Source: Metellina segmentata (lineage: Eukaryota; Arthropoda; Arachnida; Araneae; Tetragnathidae). Taken from it: 64,000 bases of DNA. The notes beneath the pieces are model-generated. The model ran no database searches. It was not told the DNA's origin and worked only from the letters and a program-made list of their open reading frames with translations. How positions within the stretch are numbered: position 1 is the first letter of the stretch; the number at the start of each line of letters is the position of its first letter. The position numbers and the translations under genes were made by a program. The stretch covers positions 7,262,137-7,326,136 of the forward strand of contig OX375872.1 of NCBI GenBank assembly GCA_947359465.1, in the 5' to 3' direction. Shown one piece after another: positions 1 through 12,053 of the stretch.

Positions 1-85
1 ATCTAGTACCAGATGAAAGTTACTATTGTCTTACCAAGAGAGTATAATTTACTATACAATTAAATCGTTCAAGAGACGTTGTGGC

Positions 86-365
86 TGCAGTAGCCCAGTT
101 GGAAATGTAACGGATTAGCAATCGAAGGGTTGCGAAACTTAGACAAAACAAAGACCGTCGCGTACACGAGGGGAAGTTAAATCTGTCGTGAACTGTAATG
201 TCCTCACATTGGCGTGGTATCTCAGGTGTTCATCTCGTCATCTGACCGTAGTTCAACTTTACGTGGTGTTCTCGAATCTTTCCATTGTGGATTGATCCCA
301 ATGCCAATGATTGATCAGCCGCCAATAGCCCGTTGTGTTGCTCTAGTGCGTTGTTAATTAATACT
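86..365 (+). repeat. tRNA-derived SINE, full-length copy
   Basis: The head (cagtagcccagttggaaatg) resembles a tRNA A box. The body gttaaatctgtcgtg...catctgaccgtagttcaa and the tail caatagcccgttgtgttgct...gttaattaa recur in several other copies in this window. It diverges from the 63484 copy mainly in the B-box region. No coding content. Confidence 0.8.
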
Positions 366-1419
366 TTTTCGCTCATGAATTGTGAATCTTGACGTTTATA
401 ACGCAGAAAAAGAAATTTTCTAAAAATTTGAGGTTAAAATGTAAGCAATACAAAAGAATCGTCAAAACGTTGCTGTGCATTCAAAATAAACTAAAATTTC
501 CTTGGGGCTGTAGGAATTTTGTCAGGGTAAACACAGGAACATATTTGAAATTCAAAAGCAAACTCAACATGTAAAATTCTGAATTATTCGAAAGGATAGA
601 CTTTTGGTGTTGGGTTGGTTAATTTATCTGACGAGATCCAACATATATGTGCTTTATTTATTATGTTTTATGACTTCTAAGTGAAGAATTCATCTAGTGG
701 CTGGGTATAATTCATCCTTAGGTAATTCCTTTCATAAGTTTTGTGTTTGCGAGGGATCAATGTCACATAAGGTTCTATTTGTTTTTAAATTTGCATTTGC
801 AGTGTTTTTTTTTTTTTAAACTGTTTTCCAACAAATCTTGAAAGTTGCGTTTTTTTATGGTAAGAAGAGAATACATAGGAGATGAGAGACCGAAAAATTA
901 GTATTCACGGGCCCATGAAAAATACATAGCAATACCATCTATGCACGCCACTGATTGCCTGTACATATATGAAGCTATGGACATCTATAGAGGCCATCTA
1001 GAGCTGTTGTCATGAGAATGGAAAGTTATCTCGATTTAGACGATCTTTAACGCTGTTTAACAGTTGAAGTTCGCTAGATGGGTCAACATTTTGGAGGAAG
1101 AGACAAATCATTACCGATATTATCAGTGTTGTGTAATACTTATCCCTCATGTTGGAGGGGGCAATCCTCAACCATACAAATTTCAGAACACAAGTAGTTC
1201 AGGTCCCTGTAACTGTGGCCCTCTGGGCACTTCTTCTTTACATACTTCACGATCTTGATGTACTCTAGAGACAAGCGCCTCAGCGTACAGCGTAAGTGTC
1301 CGACAAGTTGACTCTGATTTACTCCTCATATATATGTTGTATGGTTGTTGTTAGTAGTATTTCTTGCCAACTGATATTAAGGGTACTTATACTTTAAAGA
1401 GCTTCTTTTCGTGAAGCAA
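366..1419. other. Non-coding, no recognised element
   Basis: AT-rich sequence with short chance open frames only (389-574, 1064-1258), neither with codon bias or family similarity. Presumably intron upstream of exon A. Confidence 0.6.
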
Positions 1420-1510
1420 CGATGGCCTAATGGCTAAAGTCACCCACCTTCAGATTAGCGTCGGCAGCGGAGGATGAGTTCCCGAGATCGAACCCAGGTG
1501 GCGGAAAAAT
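1420..1510 (+). repeat. tRNA-like SINE head, second family
   Basis: The sequence gatggcctaatggctaaagt resembles an A box, and cccgagatcgaacccaggtg, about 50 bases on, resembles a B box. Together they look like a decayed RNA polymerase III promoter of a tRNA-derived SINE. The acceptor stem does not pair and there is no clear anticodon loop, so it is not called as a tRNA gene. The body may run to about 1760 (gcacctctgccgtcccct). Confidence 0.55.
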
Positions 1511-2813
1511 TTTTAGATCCTCCAAATTATTTAAAAAAAATTCCAATTTAATTCCTTTTTATTCTAATTTACTTTTCCTAATTTTTAATACCCTGTTCAT
1601 GTTTTTACAAGCTTCCGTTGATTTTACATAAATAATCTAAGAACCACTCCTGAACTCACTACCAGCTGATATTTTTCCGCACCTCTGCCGTCCCCTTTGC
1701 TTTAGGATGATGGTGTCGTATCCACCCCCTGGCTTAGGACCATTCTGATGTAACAAAAAGCATACATAAAACACTAACTTATATAATTATTAAATTATAT
1801 AATAAAAGGATACAATTTTCGGCTCCCACCTCTACCCACCCATAGCCATGGATCTGAAAAGAAAAGAAGAAAGCAGAAAGGAAGAGATAAATCGCCAACA
1901 ATTATAAACCTTGATGACATACGTATCTAGGTCATGTGATCCAATTAGCCAATCAAGTTGGACTTGCGCGTAAAGTACTATCATGGGATTGAGGCGCCTG
2001 TATGATTTTCAGTCTGATTTTTTTTTTTGGATATTCTATATACATTATGTTGACATTCAAGATATAACATTATTGTTTTTGTTTTATTTTATCTATCTCT
2101 ATTGTAACTACTTCGTAATATTGGTTGATATAAGAAGCAGGCGGTATAAGAAGTACCCCATGTAAACAAATTGTATATGTTTACATTTATTTGAAATTTA
2201 GTCAATCAATTGCGTTTCGTTATGATTTTTACAATATAAAATGATCACTTACTCTAAAACTCGTCAAATAGAAAGAGTTGATGAGAATGTATTTGTTTCA
2301 GATGCGAGTGGGGAGGCGGATAAATCAATTACGTTGTTTATTATGGAAATTATTCGCCTTTATAACCCGAGTGTTTTTATTTTCATAATATACTTTCTTA
2401 CGAATCAAATCTCTTGTTTGATCGCATACTTAATATAATCCCGCCGCTGTTTGGGGAGACAACTAGTAGTAGATATTCTTTATATTAGTAAAAGCAGTTA
2501 TCAATAATAGGTATCAAGATTTAACTAAAGTAATTTTTTGTAAACAAATACACTTCTAGATTAGTTTTAGTCATTTGAGCTCAAGATCACACAATTTAAA
2601 TAGAAAAAATATTCTATTTTGACTGTTTTCAATAACTTTTTTCGAAACAAAGTTTTTTCTAACTCATATCCTTTAATTATAGCATTTGCATTTGGGCTGT
2701 TAAGGAGCCAGAAATTTTTTATACATATATTCTCAAAGGAAAAAAAAAATATTTAAAGTTGTTTTATTTCATATTTATTGTTTAAGATATTAGTAAGGTA
2801 ATTGGTAATTGGT
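1511..2813. other. Non-coding AT-rich sequence
   Basis: No recognised gene. The short frames at 1983-2165 and 2241-2438 have low-complexity AT composition and no family similarity. Confidence 0.6.
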
Positions 2814-2925
2814 AATTTTAGTTAACGTCGTACTAGAGCAACACAACGGGCTATTGACGACGGTCCGGGATCAGTCCCTTAAGGGAAAGATCCGAGGACA
2901 ACACTTCGTAATTTTGAGTTTAAGA
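2814..2925 (-). repeat. SINE, 3' fragment
   Basis: Read on the minus strand this is the tail of the SINE family seen at 86 and 8216: ...acgaagtgttgtcctcggat, then gatcccggaccgtcgtcaat, agcccgttgtgttgctctag and tacgacgttaact. The tRNA head is missing (5' truncation). Confidence 0.8.
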
Positions 2926-3190
2926 TATTAGGGTGTGTCCCAAAAACATATATTATTTTATGTATTTAATACATATTTGCAGCTGAGGTAAACCATTTAA
3001 AATAGAAAACATTCAAAACAGAAATAAAAAGATTCCTTTCTGAGTCAACAGATGGCAGCAAGAGGGTATATGAAAATGTCTTGTCTCGCGTGGCCCGATA
3101 TAGTTCTCGTAGTTGGCGATACAGCCGGCTTTCGCCAACTCGCCAAGGAGTGCTGAAAGCGTGAGGGATTCCGCGAATGCCTCCCGCATA

Positions 3191-3310
3191 CGATCTTTTT
3201 CTGCTTTCGTTCCACTACCTCTGTTCACCAATCCCTTTCACTTGATCGGTCTTATATTTGGCGTAACTTATCCAAATATGGCTCTTGCGCCATAAAACCA
3301 CAAAACAACT
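3191..3310 (+). repeat. Dispersed repeat of unknown type, copy 1
   Basis: From ttttctgctttcgttccact through ccaaatatggctc...gcgccataaaac, this matches 58861-58995 over about 120 bp with many small differences. A shorter partial match (gcgccataaaacccgaaaca) lies near 4190. No terminal repeats or coding frame were found. It may be part of a SINE or of a MITE. Confidence 0.6.
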
Positions 3311-4409
3311 AACCTCACCCTCTCGGGGTCGCCATGTCTCTGTTACCCATTGCGCTGTCGGCCTACAAGTTTATAAATGGCGCAGATTCCCACGGTCCTT
3401 GAAAAGTCCTTGATTTTTTTTTCCGAACTAGGGGCCCATGAAAATTATGGAACTTGGTGAAAAGTCCTTGAAAGTACTTGATTTTTAAAATCTAGTACAT
3501 AATTGTGTAATTTCGTCTTGCGTTGGAACTTGTCCAGAATAACGCTCAATGGCCCACCTGTGCCATTTGAGGGTCATTCTGAATGAAACCGGTGTTTCAC
3601 GCTTTGACACCACGTGATATACTAATAATATTATGTCTAGATCGTCCATTCCCACCTTATTCTGTCCGTCTAAGTTGACACCTCTGGTCTCCGTTAAGAC
3701 AGTCGTCTTGTTATGCCTGCCACATCACGATGTATTACGCCCGCTAGATAACAGCACCGCCTTCTTGGAAACCGTAGCTTTAGCAGTCAGGATGTCATTG
3801 GAAACCTGGCATGCGTCCAAAGATATGAAGCCAGATTTTTATTGCGAAATATAAAAGGTTACAATTGAAAAACAATTTTCTTATGACTATCAGTAGTTTA
3901 AAAAATAGAGAAAAAAAAATTATGTATTTTTTAAACATATTTTTCACATTTTTCTTTTTAATTGACAACTTTTGCTTTTCCTTGTTTTGGGTCGTTATAA
4001 AAAATTTTAGGTCCTTGAAAAAAATCTATATATATTTTTTGAAAAGTGGAATTTTTTTGGATAAAGGTGTGAGAACCATGTCCTCTTTGGGCTTGTTTCT
4101 CTTCTGTGTCGGTAAAGCTTTTCTTGCCTGTGTATGGCCATATACTTGACTGTCTGTCTTGTGTTCAGCGTCAGGTATGGTTATGCGCCATAAAACCCGA
4201 AACAACCAACCTTTTATTTACTATTACTCCTTTAGCAAATTTCGTTCTGTATTTACATCTCCTTTGTCGATAATATTGGTTACTACTCCTAATTACGGTA
4301 CTCAGCATCCTTAATATAATATTACCTTTTTCTAAATCTTGGAAAATTTGTGCTTTGTAAACAATTTTTAGCAAAATGTTTAGTTATTTTGAACTTTTGT
4401 TTTTTACAG
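3311..4409. other. Non-coding intron sequence with a partial repeat
   Basis: It contains several 'ggtccttgaaaa(g)tccttg' near-repeats (3395, 3465, 4011) and a partial repeat copy near 4150-4205. The open frames at 3633-3854 and 3865-4149 resemble no known protein. The polypyrimidine tract for exon A ends it. Confidence 0.6.
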
Positions 4410-4568
4410 GTGTTAGAATTGTTTACTGCCATGAGGGAAATGAGCAAGGAAATGGCTAACCAACACACACCAGGTCCATTATTAGTGCGAACAGCAAGCG
4501 GGAATGCTCTCGACTCTGTCATCAATAGTTGCCAACAGTATGAAGTTCTTTATTTGGGTAGGATAAAG
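4410..4568 (+). CDS. TBC1D4: TBC1D1/4-like exon A: entry to second PTB domain
   Basis: The exon follows a pyrimidine tract with acceptor ttttttacag and ends at aag|gtatta; it is 159 nt, phase 0 to 0, 53 codons. It encodes a linker (VLELFTAMREMSKEMA...) and ends in YEVLYLGRIK, the first beta strand of PTB2 (vertebrate form FEVLYCGRVTV). The next exon continues VSGKRAPPTFIDD, matching the family across the junction. It is the most upstream exon I can support. Exons for PTB1 must lie before the window, or were missed in the first 4.4 kb. Confidence 0.9.
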
Positions 4569-4906
4569 GTATTAAACTTTGGGATTTTGATGGCATTCTT
4601 ACTTATACATTTGAAGCATGAATTACTTTATTAATTAATCTTTTATAATGTTTAGTTTTCTAAAGCCATTGCTCTCCGCATCGCTTGATGTCCTTTTAGA
4701 TTGTCATTTGTTGATACTTAAAAAACTATTGGTTGGAATTTAAAAAATTGCATTTTTGTTTGGTTTTTGACAAGATTATATAAATAATGTAGGCGCATTT
4801 AATACTATTACATAATCTTGTTAAAATGTTTCAAATGATGTGATGCTTGATTGACAGACGTATAATTTTTCTTTTGATGAATTGAGATAGTTCACCTATC
4901 ATACTA

Positions 4907-6276
4907 CACACATATCCAAAATTAATATTAAGTACCCAAAAATAGTTATAATAAATTCAAATACAGTCAAGCTTGATTGCAAGACACCTACCCAATCGAT
5001 GTAATCCATTTTTGCAGGGAATGTGAAAGACAGGGCTAATTAGCATTATCGAATGAAAAGTGATCAAACGGTTTCTAATATGCCAATGAAGGCGTTACCT
5101 CATCCTACGGTGAATCAAGCCCTTTGCGCAAAGTGAATATCTGAGTGAATTTCTCTCTGCAATACAGCGTTTGATTTCAGTGTGTAAGAACTCAAAACGG
5201 TTTGTTATGGCTCAGAAGTATCATTTGGAAGGATCTGTGAAGTGGCGCATTCTCGGCCGTTTAAAAGCAAGGCAGACAATCATGGAAGCAGCGAGATGTA
5301 TGAATATTTCAAGACAGACAGTCTGCACTATGGGAACAATTTCAGAAATCTGAATGAAAATTAGAAGCTTAATGAAAAAGACCTTCATGCCAAAAAGCAA
5401 AGGGTATGTGTTTCACTGTCTTCACAAAACAAGAGGGATCGCTTTAATTGGAGCAAAGAATATCAGAACTGGGTCAACACCAATGGACCTATATTCTCTT
5501 TACTGATGAGTCGAGGTTTAGTTTAACATCTTATTCTAAACGTTTTTACATCTGGAAGGAGTCAGGAACCCGAAATCTTCCTTCGAACATTATGGAATGC
5601 CACCATTTTGTTAGTGCAGGTGTGATGAGGAACAATGATCGATAGGCCCTACACGTTTTCAACAGAGGATCTGACCGGCTAAGGTTTTAGAACGTTATGT
5701 AATACTTTTCAGAGGTGCGTATGGATCTGATTTTTCTTATTTATGGACGATAATGCTCGTCCACATCGAGAAAACCTCGTTGACGAATTCCTTGAAAATG
5801 AAGCCATTGAGCGAATACCGTTTCCAGCAAAATCTTCTGATCTGAATCCGATAGAGAACTTATGGGACTAACTTGGAAAAACAATTACACAGAGACGTCC
5901 TCCTCCTAGAGATATAAATGCCCTGAAGAGCGCATTGCAGGAGGATGTAACTTAATTTCCCAAACTGTGGTTAACATTATTGCCAGCATGAAATCACGTT
6001 GTGATATGTGTGTACAAGTCAGGGGCGATCACATTCCATATTAAATTCCATAAGCCTTAATTTTTTTAAGTTATTCGTTTTTTTCTAAATTCCTTGTCAC
6101 ATAATTATTGCCATTTTTATTGTTTCATGCTACAGTTTGATATCATGCAGTGTTCTTATATTTTTTCCTTTGTGTTTACGTGTTATGTCTCATTCTAATC
6201 AAATTCATAAAATTATAGTTCACAGTTTCTGAGAAAACTGAATCTATGCATGTAAAGATAATTTTGGACACCTGTG
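4907..6276 (+). mobile_element. Tc1-like DNA transposon, dead copy
   Basis: A 1.37-kb element flanked by TA on both sides (4905-4906 and 6277-6278). Its ends are near inverted repeats: cacacatatccaaaatta on the left and, read in reverse, cacaggtgtccaaaattatc on the right. It holds a broken Tc1 transposase (see the pseudogene entry). Length, TA duplication and end sequence all fit the Tc1 family. Confidence 0.88.
5160..5970 (+). pseudogene. Tc1-like transposase, frameshifted (DD34E)
   Basis: Transposase of the Tc1/mariner superfamily, which cuts and pastes DNA through a DDE active site. Three frame segments remain. At 5171-5350 is a helix-turn-helix (WRILGRLKARQTIMEAARCM then NISRQTV). At 5448-5645 is YILFTDESRFSL with the first catalytic Asp. 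At 5735-5960 are MDDNARPH (second Asp) and SDLNPIENLWD (Glu). Exactly 34 residues separate the second Asp from the Glu, the Tc1 hallmark. Frameshifts between segments and a stop right after NLWD make it inactive. Confidence 0.88.
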
Positions 6277-6954
6277 TATTTTATGAATATATGTTATATT
6301 ACTGCATTTTTTGTGAATGTTTAGGTAAATCAACATACGTTTAGCTGTTATGTCTTATAATTTGCATAAATAATTTTATTGAACAAGTATGTTTTTATAT
6401 TCCGCATTGACATTTTAAGTGTATGGTTGTTTTCTTTTTAAATTATAAAAGTCAAGATTTTCAACTTTAGTAATCAGATTGATTGGTCTTAATTTTAAAA
6501 TTTATTTATTGATGTGTCAGCTATCCTTTAATATAGAGATGTGAACAGAATATTCTGAGAACGAGAATATTCCCCAAAAATTGAAATTTGGAGTATATTC
6601 GAGAATTTTCTCTGTAAAGCCTAATTTTTCAGAAAATTGTAATCTGTTTTATTTTATTAACTGCAGAAATGAACACGAAGCTTATTTTATGTATCATTCA
6701 CAAAATAAGCATATAAGCACTGTGTTATAGAAATTAGTTATAACATTTATTTTTTATTGTAAAACATAACAAGCAAATGTTTCTATTTTTATCTTAAAAT
6801 GAAAATCTGCACTTTATATCACATGGAAATAAAGGAACTGTTAACATGGTATGCAATATTATAACACTGCTTTATCATGCCTAACATAATTTTTTTATGA
6901 TTTATCTCACTTATAATAATTTTTTACACTACAACCACACTATTTCAATCTACA
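6277..6954. other. Non-coding intron sequence
   Basis: AT-rich, no recognised element between the Tc1 copy and the Helitron. Confidence 0.6.
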
Positions 6955-8215
6955 CTAGCCACTGCGTGGCTAGCCCAGTATTGTCCGTTCCCAAACCAAC
7001 ACCACGGGCAACGCCGTGATGTAAGTTATTAATCTGGTGTAAAATTTTCCGCAGATTTCAAATCCGTTGAAATTTTTAATCTATCTTTAGCGATTCCGAT
7101 TTTACGAAAAATAATTAACAATCCCTGTCAAAATGTTTTTTATTTTTTGCTCTCATTCCCTGAAATGGAATAGGACAGGAAATGTAATGTTTTTTTTTTT
7201 TTTTTAAATTAATTAATTAATTTTTTTAACGCGAAAGGCAGAAGATACAATCTGTTTCACGTTGCGTCACAATCTCTTGCGAAAATATAAAAGATATATT
7301 CAATTAAAAAATTATTTATTTAAAGAAATTCTTATTTTTAGGTATCGATCTAAAGTGAAATTTTCCGCAGATTTCAAATCCGTTGAAATTTTTACTCTAT
7401 GTTTAACGGTTTAGGAGATAGAAAAAGAACAATAAACTAAACCACTTTTATTTACCCTAAATTTACCATAAACTTTGTTGTGTGTTTAAGAATACCCATA
7501 ACCCACAGTCTTCAAAAAGGTATTTCTTAAGGTTGGCGAGTGGTGGAAGGCCGAGTAATGACGTCATCAATAGGGCTGCCGCGCCAACGTGTGACACTTT
7601 ACTTAAACGAACCTAGCTCCTCAACGAAGCGTCGTAGAGCATTGTACTTTTTTTTTTAGTTGCTCGTAATTAAATCACCATTGTTTTATGTAATAACAAT
7701 ATAGGTCGTAAGTGTAATAGTTTTCCTGATATTTAGCCACAAACGTACATTTTACGAGTTTTTCTGTTTCATAGTGAATGTTTAAAGCCCAACAACTCTT
7801 AAACCGATAAGACAATAAAAAATAGGCAATATTTAAAATGTTTGCTAAGATTATAGGGATTTAAAAATACCATAAACATGGCTATGGATGCATAACGAGA
7901 TAGTAAATGACTGTTATTGTCTTACTCTTGAAGCCAAGAACTGCTTGACCAGCCCGCTGTGGCGGGGATCTTGAGAGTTAACACCTCTCTGATGTATTAG
8001 TATGGAGTTGTAATGTATTATAATCACAAGCAGACTAAATAACAAACAAACAAATAAAATAAATAATTTTTATGTATATTTCGCCTATTGCATTGTGCGT
8101 ATTTTCACAGTAGTACTTATGGACCTTTAAAATATGTTTTGATAATTACTCTAACGTAATATTTATCTGCTAATAACTAAATCTAAAACTAATGCTAAAT
8201 CTTACAATAGATGTC

Positions 8216-8395
8216 AAATGTTGGTGTGGAAGTTTGGACAGTGTGGGGTGCCAGCTCAGGTGTTGCTTCGTCATCTGACTGGTTCAAAATTACGAGGTGT
8301 TGTCCATGGATCTTTCCCTTAAGGGACTGATCCGGGACCGTCGTCAATAGCCCGTTGTGTTGCTCTAGTACGAAGTTAACTAAAATTACAAAATA
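8216..8395 (+). repeat. SINE, 3' half
   Basis: Matches the 3' half of the tRNA-SINE family (ttggtgtggaagtttgga, ccagctcaggtgttgcttcg, agcccgttgtgttgctctag). The head is missing, so this is a 5'-truncated insertion into the inner end of the left inverted repeat. The minus-strand frame at 8195-8398 is only a shadow of this repeat. Confidence 0.82.
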
Positions 8396-8439
8396 CAACC
8401 TGGTATTTCCTGTTTTCTAAGTTCCATCCATGACAGGTT

Positions 8440-10201
8440 GGGTCAATGTTTTCCAGAGGGTTACAGAGGTTTGTACGTTTTCACATCCAAGATACAGCAT
8501 TGCACCGCTTGACTTTTTGTTCCAAAGCAGCTTTTGAAGGAGGAAGAGTAGGAGCAACAGGCCCAAGTTTTGTCAACGGTTTACTTGTTAGCAGAGGAGA
8601 CGTTTTCTTTTTAAAAATACTGTATCGCACTTCTGTTACTGAGACGTATGAAGGATGGCCATACATACCACACACAAATGTCTCTACACCAATCAGCAAT
8701 GATTCATCCACCAAGACGGATTCTCCTAATTTATCCAGACTTTTTTGATGAGCCATGCTTTTTGTGAGAATATTAAAAGGTTTTATTTTACCTTGTCTGA
8801 TAAAAGCATCAGTGTAATCTGAACCAGTCAAGTCGTGAAAGCCTGGCAGGCCGTCAGCTATTTCACTTTCTATTTCTTTTGCTATTTTGAGATGTTAATC
8901 TATCTTCTAGAGTTGTTTGAAGATACACCACATTCAAACCATAAGTGTGCATTCTTTAAGTTTTTTTGGTGATAGATTATTAATACAAAATTAAATCTGA
9001 ATCGCTTGCTTGCACCAAAACATTTTTCTCTTCGGCATTTCGAGTCGTATGTGTAATATACCAAATTATCCTCGAATCTGCTTCATTGTATTAGCATGCA
9101 AGTTCTTTCGCCTCATTTACGTTCATGTTGGTGCCTATACATGAGTACATGTAACAAGTATGTTCTACAGCAACATATAAATTTTATTGCCTAGCAAGTG
9201 ACAATATTTGGAAGATCTCCTTTCTTTACATAAAAACTTTGTTAAAGATGTCTTGAACGATTCACTTCTTAGTGCCACTGAAGACTTTTTTGGAGTTTTT
9301 GTTCAGGTTCAAACATTTTTATTTCAGTCACTAGTGTTTTAGCATTACGTATGTCATGTTCCGTATCCTTGATGGTTGGAGTGCCATAGACGTCAAACAC
9401 TAAGTGAATTTCTCTGGCTTCTACAGATTAATCCCAGAATTTTGTTGGCAAGAGCTCCATAGTTATCTGGGAATTGAATTGTGTCCAGAATGAACAAAGC
9501 ATCAAAGACTATTGTGTCCACAGTAAGTGGAGCAGATACGATATTTTCTTTTTGAAGCTCTTCCAACTTATGCATCAGTTTTGATTTGCATGTTTTATTC
9601 AGTGATTCATCCATCTGTCCAAGAGCTATGGGAACTGGGGTAAGAGGATAGGCCAAAACATACCTCATATCACACTTCTGTTCAGAGGCAATATTAGTCT
9701 TGCAAAAAGATCATGCGTGCATTTTACGACATGGAGTTTTTTATCTGATCCTTGGATAGTTTTAGAAGCACACACAAAAGCACAGTTCAAAACAATTTTT
9801 CTTGGTATTGGAAGTTCAACATTTCTTGGATCGCTAACATGCAACGTCTTAAAAATTTCAAAGGCCTCTGTGCCTTTGAAGTATGCACTAAGTAGATCTT
9901 TACTTACTTTATCGTCCACAACATGCCCATTGGATATGTTTCTAAAAGAAGTTTCTCTGTCCATTTCTTCAAAAGGATGTGAAAAGCTCTTGAGATAAGA
10001 TTTTACACACTCAACATCTTTGTTGTCTTTTTCGATCCGACTTTCTTGAAGGTCCTGTTTAGAGTCTGGTTTCCTGGATACATCATTGCCTTTTAACAAA
10101 CTTGTTACAATTTTGATCCGTAATGATCTAGTTTTCATCCAGCTAGCCCTAGCTGAATCATAGTTGGCAAACGCTGCAGTATTAATCATGCATCCATCCA
10201 T
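8440..10201 (-). pseudogene. Broken transposon protein with XPG/FEN1-like motif
   Basis: Three minus-strand segments in order look like one decayed protein. At 10201-9665 there is a frame containing ELPIPRKIVLNCAFVCA. At 9668-9393 is YPLTPVPIALGQMDESLNKT followed by KSKLMHKLEEL. At 8831-8481 is TGSDYTDAF (preceded just upstream by LPGFHDL), then VDESLLIGVETFVCGMYG. The DLTGSDYxxxFxxxGKxKPFxIL pattern recalls the helix-two-turn-helix entry of FEN1/XPG nucleases (LLGCDYxxxxxGIG). I recognise the type from uncharacterised transposon proteins common in arthropods and cnidarians. It is frameshifted and inactive, and enclosed by long inverted repeats. Confidence 0.65.
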
Positions 10202-12053
10202 ACAAAGTTAAAATTTGTAAGCAGATTATTACCCTTATCAAGATAAAAATTTCTTACTGCAATATTTTCCTAATATGTTACAGATACAGAATGTTTCTTT
10301 CGATTCGACTAATTTTGGTAAAACGTATTAACGTTTTTTTTTAACGTAATTTAACGTATAAAATGCCAGTGCAACAATTTTAAATTTTCTTAGATTGCAA
10401 AAAAAGTCAAAATATATATTAGATACAATAGCCACCTCTACTTTATCTTAAATTTAAAAGTGCAATGTTTACCCAGTACCACTATTCATTTAAATACACA
10501 TGAAAAGACATATGTCAATATTATTTTCAAATTTGATATAACATTTTCACATCTGATCAGATTTAATCGTCAACGATGTATGGCAAAACAATGCTTACAA
10601 ATAGACTATTTAAATGGTAGTATGAGATATAGTAAAGTAATTGAACTTGCCAAAACAGACTCCAGCTACGGTACAAACCAGGACATATATAAGAGGACAA
10701 ACGCTCTTAAATTAATAGGATAGGTTTGAAAAATCAACGGGATAATGACACCGTATTTGTGAGGTTAAATCATTTGAGGTTCCTAGTATGTTTTTGAATA
10801 CTGATAAAGTACAACTTTGTTGATTAACTTCAATGACTATAATGGTTTATACTTGGTCTTCAATTGTACTAATCATTAGTACAGTTTTTAGATGGAATTC
10901 TCCTTTACAATCTATTTGTTACGAATGAGTAACATGTTTGCACATGTGTGGTTGTAAATTCACGCGGCCATTAACACAGTTGGGATCTTTGAACTGGAAA
11001 ACGAAACGATCCTTCCATTTTAGATTGAAATAATTAAGATCATAGGGCAATGCGCGCCCCTAATCACTGCTCGAAGTGCTTGAGAGACATTTCCTCTTAA
11101 AAATGTTATATCTCTATTCAAACACTTATCTATAGATAGCATGTGATCTTCCGTATCATTTATACTTACTACATTAAAATTTAGCATTAGTTAATTATAT
11201 GGTAAATATTACAATAGAGTAATTATTAAAACATATTTTAAATCCATAGGTACTACTATGAACACTTACAATACAATAGACAAATATACATAAACATTTG
11301 TTATTTAGTCTTTGTTTGTGATTATAATACATTATAACTCCATACTAATACATCAGAGAGGTCAGTGTTAACTCTCAAGATCCCCGCCACAGCGGGCTGG
11401 TCAAGTGTAAGACAATAACCGCCATTTACTATCTCGTAATGCATCCATAGCCATGTTTATGGTCTTTTTTAAATCCCCACAGTCTTAGCAAACATTTTAA
11501 ATATTGCCTATTTTTTATAGTCTTATCGGTTTAAGAGTTGTTGGGCTTTCAACATTCACTATGAAACAGAAAAACTCGTAAAATGTACATTTGGGGCTAA
11601 ATATCAGGAAAACTATTACACTTACGACCTATATTTTTATTACATAAAACAATGGTTATTTAATTACGAGTAATTTAAAAAAAAGTACAATTCTCTACGA
11701 CGCTTCGTTGAGGAGCTAGGTTCGTTTAAGTAAAGTGTCACACGTTGGCGCGGCAGCCATATTGATGACGTCATTACTCGGCCTTTCACCACTAGCCAAC
11801 CTTAAGAAATACCTTTTTGAAGACTGGGTTATAGGTATTCTTAAGCACACAACAAAGTTTATGGTAAACTCGGGTAAATAAAACGTCTCCTATCTCTTGG
11901 TCTAATTGATTTTTAAAATTCGCCACTACCCAAAATTTGCAAAAAATTCGAACTACATGTGTGCAAATCTCATTGCTGTAAGTGCAATAAAATCGTCAGG
12001 ATTTTGCGGCCGCGAAAAAAACAGACAAGCACTTCCTTTTATAATATTAGAGA

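Larger units (their letters stand above)
7447..11885 (-). mobile_element. DNA transposon with ~700-bp terminal inverted repeats
   Basis: The left arm 7447-8197 (starting ttttatttaccctaaa) pairs with the right arm 11183-11885 over about 700 bp, with conserved blocks such as tttaccataaactttgttgt and agatccccgccacagcgggc. A SINE tail (8216-8395) interrupts the left inner edge. The interior carries a broken gene on the minus strand. The XPG-like domain recalls Academ-type elements, but I cannot assign the superfamily and see no matching target duplication. Confidence 0.85.
6955..12053 (-). mobile_element. Non-autonomous Helitron split by a 4.4-kb insertion
   Basis: Read on the minus strand it starts TCTCTAATATTATAAAAGGA (usual Helitron start TCTCTACTA) and ends in a hairpin AGCCACGCAGTGGCTAG with the CTAG terminus. 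It sits between A (6954) and T (12054), the Helitron target. The Helitron parts are 6955-7446 and about 11886-12053; the middle is another transposon. Sister copies are at 30386, 31864, 34148 and 40550. Confidence 0.85.

Noticed and set aside
1420..1510. A functional tRNA gene
   Set aside because: A- and B-box-like words are present, but the arms do not pair as a cloverleaf and no terminator-flanked acceptor stem is seen. A SINE head is more likely.
3633..3854. An exon of the first PTB domain
   Set aside because: No PTB pattern and no suitable splice sites.
8195..8398. A 67-codon minus-strand gene
   Set aside because: It lies wholly within a SINE copy; the same false frame appears in other copies.
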